Assembly (NCBI GenBank): GCA_902766415.1
Contig: CACXDR010000130.1
Span: 1-11,079, forward strand
From: an uncultured Lachnospiraceae bacterium
Lineage (GTDB): Bacteria > Bacillota_A > Clostridia > Lachnospirales > Lachnospiraceae
Reading direction: 5' to 3'
DNA length: 11,079 bases
Shown here piece by piece: positions 6,445 to 11,079 of the stretch. Made by a program: the position numbers and the translations under genes. The notes under the pieces are model-generated. The model saw nothing but the letters and a program-made list of their open reading frames with translations, was not told the origin of the DNA and searched no databases. Numbering within the stretch: the stretch's first letter is position 1; each line of letters starts with the position of its first letter.

Positions 6445-6664
6445 GCGTAAGGCCCGGGAACCGGAAGGACCGGATCTCTGAAGGACCCGACAGGTACCCC
6501 GGGGCCGGCAGACATATTATATGGAAGAAAACGGAAAAATGAGGATCCGGAAGCCTGGAGACCCGGGATTGTCAGGATCCGGAGGGATCCAAAAACCGAA
6601 GCATAAAAAGGACCGCCGGCACAAGGACCGGCCATACATAAACGGAAAAAAGAAGGAGGCCAGT
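6445..6664. other. leuB-ilvD gap with short GC-rich repeats
   Basis: This 220-bp stretch has no supported gene. AGGATCCGGA occurs at 6542-6551 and again at 6574-6583, with a third GGATCC at 6585-6590. AAGGACC occurs at 6465, 6481, 6608 and 6623. CCGG arms at 6461-6464 and 6470-6473 can form a small stem. No terminator with a T-run and no convincing promoter is visible, although TATTAT at 6515-6520 lacks only a good -35. The gap ends in the strong ilvD ribosome binding site AAGGAGG (6653-6659). Confidence 0.5.
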
Positions 6665-8338
6665 ATGTTAAGTGACAACGTGAAAAAGGGCATGCAGCAG
6701 GCGCCGCACCGTTCCCTGTTCAACGCGCTCGGATTTACCGCCGAGGAAATGAAGAAGCCGCTTGTCGGCATCGTAAGCTCCTACAATGAGATCGTTCCCG
6801 GCCACATGAACCTTGACAAGATCGTCGAGGCTGTCAGGCTCGGCGTCGCCGAGGCGGGCGGCATGCCGGTCGTCGTTCCCGCGATCGCGGTCTGCGACGG
6901 TATCGCCATGGGCCACGTCGGCATGAAGTATTCCCTCGTCACCCGCGACCTCATCGCGGATTCCACCGAATGTCTTGCGCGCGCGCACCAGTTCGACGCC
7001 ATGGTCATGGTCCCGAACTGCGACAAGAACGTTCCCGGCCTCCTCATGGCGGCGGCGCGCGTCAACATCCCGACCGTGTTCGTCAGCGGCGGCCCGATGC
7101 TCGCGGGACACGTGAAGGGACAGAAGCGCTCCCTTTCCAGCATGTTTGAGGCTGTCGGCAGCTACGCGGCAGGAAAGATGACCGAGGAGGAGGTCACCGA
7201 GTTCGAGAACAAGGTGTGCCCGACCTGCGGAAGCTGCTCCGGCATGTACACCGCGAACTCCCTGAACTGCCTGACCGAGGTCCTCGGCATGGGCCTCCGC
7301 GGCAACGGCACCATCCCGGCCGTCTACTCCGAGCGCATCCGCCTCGCGAAGCAGGCAGGCAACAAGGTCATGGAGATGCTCGAGAGGAACATCCGCCCGC
7401 GCGACATCATGACGGAGAAGGCGCTCATGAACGCCCTGACTGTCGACATGGCGCTCGGCTGCTCCACCAACACCATGCTCCATCTTCCGGCGATCGCCCA
7501 CGAGGCGGGCGTGAAGATCGACCTGACCATCGCAAACGAGGTCAGCGCGCGCACCCCGAACCTCTGCCACCTTGCGCCGGCAGGCTACACCTACATGGAG
7601 GACCTGAACGAGGCGGGCGGCATCTACGCCGTCATGAACGAGCTGTCGAAGAAGGACCTCATCAACCTCGACTGCATGACCGTCACCGGAAAGACCGTCG
7701 GGGAGAACATAAAGAACGTCCGGAACCTCGACCCGGAGGTCATCCGTCCGCTGGAGAACCCGTATTCCGAGACCGGCGGCATTGCAGTCCTGACCGGCAA
7801 CATCGCCCCCGACTCCTGCGTCGTGAAGCGCAGCGCGGTGGCTCCGGAGATGCTGAAGCACTCCGGCCCGGCGCGTGTCTTCGACTGTGAGGACGACGCG
7901 ATCGCCGCGATCAAGGGCGGGAAGATCGTCCCGGGCGACGTCGTCGTGATCCGCTACGAGGGACCGAAGGGCGGCCCCGGCATGAGGGAGATGCTGAACC
8001 CGACGAGCGCGATCGTCGGCATGGGCCTTGGAAGCTCTGTCGCGCTGATCACTGACGGACGCTTCAGCGGCGCGAGCCGCGGCGCATCGATCGGCCACGT
8101 CGCGCCGGAGGCGGCTGCGGGCGGACCCATCGGCCTCATCAAGGAGGGCGACATCATCGACATCGACATCCCGAACAACAGCCTCAACGCGCGGATCAGC
8201 GAGGAGGAGTTCGCGGAGAGAAGAAAGACCTGGAAGCCGCGCGTCAACGAGGTCGACGGCTACCTCGCGCGCTACAGGGAGCTGGTCACCAGCGCGCCGG
8301 AGGGCGCGGTCCTCTCCGTGAGGAACCTGGCCCGCTGA
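6665..8338 (+). CDS. ilvD: Dihydroxy-acid dehydratase
   Basis: The 557-residue iron-sulfur enzyme dehydrates 2,3-dihydroxy-isovalerate and 2,3-dihydroxy-3-methylvalerate to the keto acids leading to valine, leucine and isoleucine. Visible motifs are [15 protein letters not shown] (78-92), PNCDKNVPG (117-125) with Cys119, Asp120 and Lys121, and [15 protein letters not shown] (185-199) with Cys191. The C-terminal half includes [11 protein letters not shown] (430-440) and [11 protein letters not shown] (463-473), whose serine is the conserved catalytic region. The N-terminal stretch [13 protein letters not shown] (38-50) lacks the extra cysteine of the [2Fe-2S] class, so it resembles the E. coli-like [4Fe-4S] class. 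The start at 6665 is fixed by AAGGAGG five bases upstream. An in-frame ATG at 6521 would add 48 basic, low-complexity residues without a ribosome binding site and is rejected. Confidence 0.97.
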   Translation: MLSDNVKKGMQQAPHRSLFNALGFTAEEMKKPLVGIVSSYNEIVPGHMNLDKIVEAVRLGVAEAGGMPVVVPAIAVCDGIAMGHVGMKYSLVTRDLIADSTECLARAHQFDAMVMVPNCDKNVPGLLMAAARVNIPTVFVSGGPMLAGHVKGQKRSLSSMFEAVGSYAAGKMTEEEVTEFENKVCPTCGSCSGMYTANSLNCLTEVLGMGLRGNGTIPAVYSERIRLAKQAGNKVMEMLERNIRPRDIMTEKALMNALTVDMALGCSTNTMLHLPAIAHEAGVKIDLTIANEVSARTPNLCHLAPAGYTYMEDLNEAGGIYAVMNELSKKDLINLDCMTVTGKTVGENIKNVRNLDPEVIRPLENPYSETGGIAVLTGNIAPDSCVVKRSAVAPEMLKHSGPARVFDCEDDAIAAIKGGKIVPGDVVVIRYEGPKGGPGMREMLNPTSAIVGMGLGSSVALITDGRFSGASRGASIGHVAPEAAAGGPIGLIKEGDIIDIDIPNNSLNARISEEEFAERRKTWKPRVNEVDGYLARYRELVTSAPEGAVLSVRNLAR

Positions 8339-8340
8339 TC

Positions 8341-8374
8341 TGACCGGGAGAAGAACCGGCCCGGAGCCCGGTCA
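8341..8374 (+). other. Intercistronic hairpin after ilvD
   Basis: TGACCGGG (8341-8348) pairs perfectly with CCCGGTCA (8367-8374), and CCG/CGG inside the 18-nt loop can pair further. It starts two bases after the ilvD stop. No T-run follows, so it is more likely an mRNA-stabilising or partial-termination structure than a strong terminator. Confidence 0.5.
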
Positions 8375-8415
8375 TCAAGGGACCCGGCCCGGTGAACTGT
8401 CCGGAAGGACAAGGC

Positions 8416-8433
8416 CCCGCCGTTTCCGGCGGG
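8416..8433 (+). other. Hairpin upstream of ilvB
   Basis: CCCGCCG (8416-8422) pairs perfectly with CGGCGGG (8427-8433) around a TTTC loop. It ends 20 nt before the ilvB ribosome binding site AAGGAG (8454-8459). It lacks a T-run and may set processing or stability at the ilvD-ilvB boundary. Confidence 0.45.
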
Positions 8434-8467
8434 CGCCGGAGAGAATTGAGTTTAAGGAGTAAGCAGC

Positions 8468-10156
8468 ATGGCTAAACTGAACGGTTCTGAGATCGTCATC
8501 GAATGCCTGAAGGAACAGGGCGTGGATACCATCTTCGGCTATCCGGGCGGCGCGATCCTGAACATCTATGACGCGCTTTACCTGCACCGGAACGAGATCC
8601 ACCATGTCCTGACGAGCCACGAGCAGGGCGCGGCGCACGCGGCGGACGGCTATGCCCGCGCGACGGGAAAGGTCGGCGTCTGCTTCGCGACGAGCGGCCC
8701 GGGCGCGACCAACCTGGTCACCGGGATCGCCACCGCGTACATGGATTCCGTCCCGGTCGTCGCGATCACCTGCAACGTCGGGATCCCGCTCCTCGGGAAG
8801 GATTCCTTCCAGGAGGTGGACATTGCCGGCGTATCCATGCCGGTGACCAAGTACAATTTTATCGTCAAGGATATCAAGAAGCTGGCGTGGACCATCCGCC
8901 GCGCGTTTACGATCGCGCAGAGCGGGCGCCCGGGCCCGGTCCTCATCGATATCCCGAAGGACATCACCGCGGCGGTCACGGACTACGCCCCGAAGAAGCC
9001 GGAGCCGGTCGTGCGCATGCGCGACAGCTTCAGCGACGGCGATATCGAGAACGCGATCCTTCTTCTGAAGAACTGCAGGAAGCCCTGCATCATCGCGGGC
9101 GGCGGCGTGATCATCAGCGGCGCGGCGGAGGAGCTTTCCGCCTTCGCGCACAAGATCCAGGCGCCTGTCGCGTGCACGCTGATGGGCCAGGGCGCTATGA
9201 ACCAGAAGGATGAGCACTACACGGGCATGGTCGGCATGCACGGCACCAAGACCTCGAACCTGGCGGTCAGCGAATGCGACCTCCTGATCGTGATCGGCGC
9301 GCGCTTCTCCGACCGCGTGATCGGCAACCCGAAGAAATTCGCGCCGAAGGCGAAGATCCTCCATATCGACGTCGACGAGGCGGAGATCAACAAGAACATC
9401 CACGTCGGCTCGAGCATCATCGGCGACGCGAAGCTGATCCTCAGGAAGCTGAACGCGCGGCTTGACCCGCTGCGCCACGAGGACTGGTTCGAGCATATCG
9501 AGATGATGAAGGACATGTACCCGCTGTCCTACAACAGGAACCTCCTGACGGGCCCGTACGTGGTCGAGGCGATCGACCGCTGTACCCCGGACGATGCCAT
9601 CATCGTCACGGAGGTCGGCCAGCACCAGATGTGGGCCGCGCAGTACTACCAGTATACGATGCCGAGGACCTTCCTTTCCTCGGGCGGCCTCGGGACCATG
9701 GGCTACGGCCTCGGCGCGGCTATCGGCGCGCAGGCGGGCTGCCCGGACAGGGTCGTGGTCAACATCGCCGGCGACGGCTGCTTCCGCATGAATATGAACG
9801 AGATCGCGACCATGACGCGGGAGGAGCTCCCGGTCATCGAGGTCGTGATCAATAACCATGTGCTCGGGATGGTCCGCCAGTGGCAGACGCTCTATTACGG
9901 CGGGCGCTACTCCGCGACGGTCCTGAACGACAAGGTGGACTTCGTGAAGCTCGCCGAGGCCATGGGCTGCGACGCGTACCGCGTCACGAAAAAGGAAGAA
10001 TTCGAAGAGGTGTTCAAAAAGGCGGTCGCCCTGAGGCGGCCGGCGCTGATCGACGTGTGGATCGATCCGGACGACAAGGTGTTCCCGATGTGTTCCCCGG
10101 GAGCGGCCCTTGAGGATACCTTCGACGAGTCCGACCTTGCGCTGAACGGGAAGTAA
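8468..10156 (+). CDS. ilvB: Acetolactate synthase, large (catalytic) subunit
   Basis: The 562-residue thiamine-diphosphate enzyme condenses two pyruvates, or pyruvate with 2-oxobutyrate, in the first shared step of valine/leucine and isoleucine synthesis. Domains in order are the pyrimidine-binding domain with catalytic Glu52 in SHEQGAAHAADGYARA (50-65), a central domain (about 190-330), and the diphosphate-binding domain with GDG (435-437) and the NN pair (462-463). FQEVDI (114-119) and GRPGPVLIDIPKD (153-165) are further family marks. The segment TCNVGIPLLGKD (101-112) is a variant of the usual TGQVPTxxIGTD, which I recall as common in Lachnospiraceae. The start follows AAGGAG (8454-8459) by 8 nt. 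No regulatory subunit gene ilvN follows; serC does. A catabolic acetolactate synthase (AlsS) is less likely given the leuB-ilvD context and the PMCSPGAALED tail (540-550). Confidence 0.95.
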   Translation: MAKLNGSEIVIECLKEQGVDTIFGYPGGAILNIYDALYLHRNEIHHVLTSHEQGAAHAADGYARATGKVGVCFATSGPGATNLVTGIATAYMDSVPVVAITCNVGIPLLGKDSFQEVDIAGVSMPVTKYNFIVKDIKKLAWTIRRAFTIAQSGRPGPVLIDIPKDITAAVTDYAPKKPEPVVRMRDSFSDGDIENAILLLKNCRKPCIIAGGGVIISGAAEELSAFAHKIQAPVACTLMGQGAMNQKDEHYTGMVGMHGTKTSNLAVSECDLLIVIGARFSDRVIGNPKKFAPKAKILHIDVDEAEINKNIHVGSSIIGDAKLILRKLNARLDPLRHEDWFEHIEMMKDMYPLSYNRNLLTGPYVVEAIDRCTPDDAIIVTEVGQHQMWAAQYYQYTMPRTFLSSGGLGTMGYGLGAAIGAQAGCPDRVVVNIAGDGCFRMNMNEIATMTREELPVIEVVINNHVLGMVRQWQTLYYGGRYSATVLNDKVDFVKLAEAMGCDAYRVTKKEEFEEVFKKAVALRRPALIDVWIDPDDKVFPMCSPGAALEDTFDESDLALNGK

Positions 10157-10177
10157 GCGCCGGATCAGTAATATTCG

Positions 10178-10203
10178 CGTCCCGCGGGGCCTCCCGGGGG
10201 ACG
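10178..10203 (+). other. Hairpin between ilvB and serC
   Basis: CGTCCC (10178-10183) pairs with GGGACG (10198-10203). Inside, CGGG (10185-10188) pairs with CCCG (10193-10196) around a GCCT loop, with one G-G mismatch between the stems. It lies 21 bp after the ilvB stop and has no T-run. It may be a weak terminator, a processing site or an mRNA-stabilising element. Confidence 0.5.
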
Positions 10204-10226
10204 GGTGAGAAAGTGAGGATATAATT

Positions 10227-11079
10227 ATGGCTAGAGTTTACAATTTCAGCGCGGGACCTGCCTGCCTTCCGGAGGAGGTGCTGAAGGAGTGCGCCGCGGA
10301 GATGATGGATTACCGGGGCTGCGGCCAGTCCGTCATGGAGATGAGCCACCGCTCCAAGGTCTTCCAGCAGATCATTGACGAGGCGGAGCAGGATCTCCGC
10401 GACCTGATGAACATCCCGGACAACTACAAGGTCATGTTCATCCAGGGCGGCGGCCACGTCCAGTTCGCCATGGTCCCGATGAACCTTATGAAGAATAAGG
10501 TCGCGGACTACATCATCACCGGCCAGTGGGCGAAGAAGGCCTGCAAGGAAGCGCAGATCTACGGAAACGCGAAGGCGGTCGCTTCCTCCGAGGACAAGAC
10601 CTTCACCTACATCCCGGACTGCACCGACCTTCCGATCGATGACGACGCGGACTATGTCTATATCTGCATGAACAACACGATCTACGGGACCGCGTTCCAC
10701 ACCCTTCCGGATACCAAGGGCAAGGACCTGGTGGCGGACGTTTCCTCCTGCTTCCTGTCGGAGCCGCTGGACGTCACGAAGTTCGGCATCGTCTGGGGCG
10801 GCGTTCAGAAGAACGTCGGCCCGGCCGGCATGGCAGTCGCGATCGTCAGGGAGGACCTGATCGGCGATACGCTCCCGGGAACGCCCACCATGCTGAAGTA
10901 CAGCACCTACGCGGAGAGCGGCTCCCTTTACAACACCCCGCCCTGCTACACCATCTACGTCTGCGGCAAGGTCTTCAAGTACCTGAAGAAGATCGGCGGG
11001 CTTGAGGCAGTCAAGGCGAACAACGAGAAAAAGGCAAAGATCCTTTACGATTACCTCGATTCCTCGAAGCTCTTCCACA
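10227..11079 (+). CDS. serC: Phosphoserine aminotransferase, N-terminal part (cut by window end)
   Basis: The first 284 residues of a PLP-dependent class V aminotransferase are present; the family is about 360 residues long. It converts 3-phosphohydroxypyruvate and glutamate to phosphoserine in serine synthesis. Visible marks are YNFSAGPACLP (5-15), SHRS (40-43), MNNTIYGT (148-155), the conserved Asp171 in VADVSS, and the PLP-linking Lys195 in GGVQKNVGPAG. The phosphate-binding loop reads QGGGHVQFAMVPMN (73-86), where many Firmicutes have GGAS; E. coli has GGGR, so this is within family range. The start is supported by GAGG (10215-10218) eight bases upstream and by the family N-terminus. It follows ilvB after 70 bp and a hairpin, so it may be partly co-transcribed. 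The frame is intact to the window edge. Confidence 0.95.
   Translation, partial: MARVYNFSAGPACLPEEVLKECAAEMMDYRGCGQSVMEMSHRSKVFQQIIDEAEQDLRDLMNIPDNYKVMFIQGGGHVQFAMVPMNLMKNKVADYIITGQWAKKACKEAQIYGNAKAVASSEDKTFTYIPDCTDLPIDDDADYVYICMNNTIYGTAFHTLPDTKGKDLVADVSSCFLSEPLDVTKFGIVWGGVQKNVGPAGMAVAIVREDLIGDTLPGTPTMLKYSTYAESGSLYNTPPCYTIYVCGKVFKYLKKIGGLEAVKANNEKKAKILYDYLDSSKLFH

Noticed and set aside
6521..6664. 48-codon N-terminal extension of IlvD from ATG 6521
   Set aside because: No ribosome binding site before it, low-complexity basic sequence, and a much better AAGGAGG start at 6665 that matches the family N-terminus.
6668..8098. Long open frame on the - strand under ilvD
   Set aside because: Shadow of ilvD caused by GC-rich third positions; no family motif and no start signal.
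8375..9859. Long open frame on the - strand under ilvB
   Set aside because: Shadow of ilvB; Asp/Arg/Leu-rich translation with no recognisable domain.
10220..10225. Perfect TATAAT just before serC as a promoter
   Set aside because: Transcription would begin inside the serC coding region and there is no -35 box at the right distance; it is most likely chance within the ribosome binding spacer.
1..11079. CRISPR array, tRNA, rRNA or transposase gene
   Set aside because: No regularly spaced repeats, no cloverleaf or rRNA-like segment, and no transposase-like protein seen on either strand.

Overview
The window reads as a high-GC, Gram-positive, Lachnospiraceae-like (class Clostridia) chromosome. 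This rests on the gene order recA-recX-rny, on RecX and RNase Y sequences of the clostridial type, on a leuB-ilvD-ilvB branched-chain amino acid block, and on a secreted protein with clostridial-style cell-wall-binding repeats. These family and taxon calls come from recognising the proteins by eye; no search was run.

Layout. (1) 1-610: the 5' end holds a piece of a ribonuclease R (RNB-domain) gene. It breaks off just after its catalytic aspartate motif and runs into repeat-rich, non-coding DNA with an 11-bp hairpin and an imperfect 25-bp direct repeat. Its codon use (9 of 10 Asp as GAT) differs from the rest of the window. (2) 610-2363: recA behind a strong sigma-A-type promoter with a LexA/SOS-like box in its spacer, followed one base later by recX. 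The RecA protein looks less clostridial to me than its neighbours, so transfer or assembly chimerism at the left end is worth testing. (3) 2367-4046: rny with its own extended -10 promoter and a textbook intrinsic terminator. (4) 4048-5182: a single-gene unit for a secreted cell-wall-binding-repeat protein. A 17-bp TetR-operator-like palindrome lies inside its promoter, a second palindrome sits near the transcription start, and a GC-rich hairpin follows the gene. (5) 5228-10156: leuB, ilvD and ilvB on the same strand, behind a promoter with a structured leader. The gaps of 129-220 bp contain GC-rich hairpins without U-tracts. (6) 10227 to the end: serC, cut by the window edge.

How the genes work together. 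RecA and its modulator RecX form a DNA-repair pair under probable SOS control. RNase Y is the membrane-bound mRNA decay endonuclease. IlvB and IlvD catalyse the first and last of the shared steps leading to valine and to the leucine precursor, LeuB acts in the leucine branch, and SerC makes phosphoserine. No ilvN, ilvC, leuA, leuC or leuD lies in the window. All genes are on the + strand. Long open frames on the - strand (for example under rny, ilvD and ilvB) are shadows of GC-biased codon use. I saw no tRNA, rRNA, CRISPR array, transposase or clearly new system. The least explained parts are the left-end junction and the regulated wall-protein unit.
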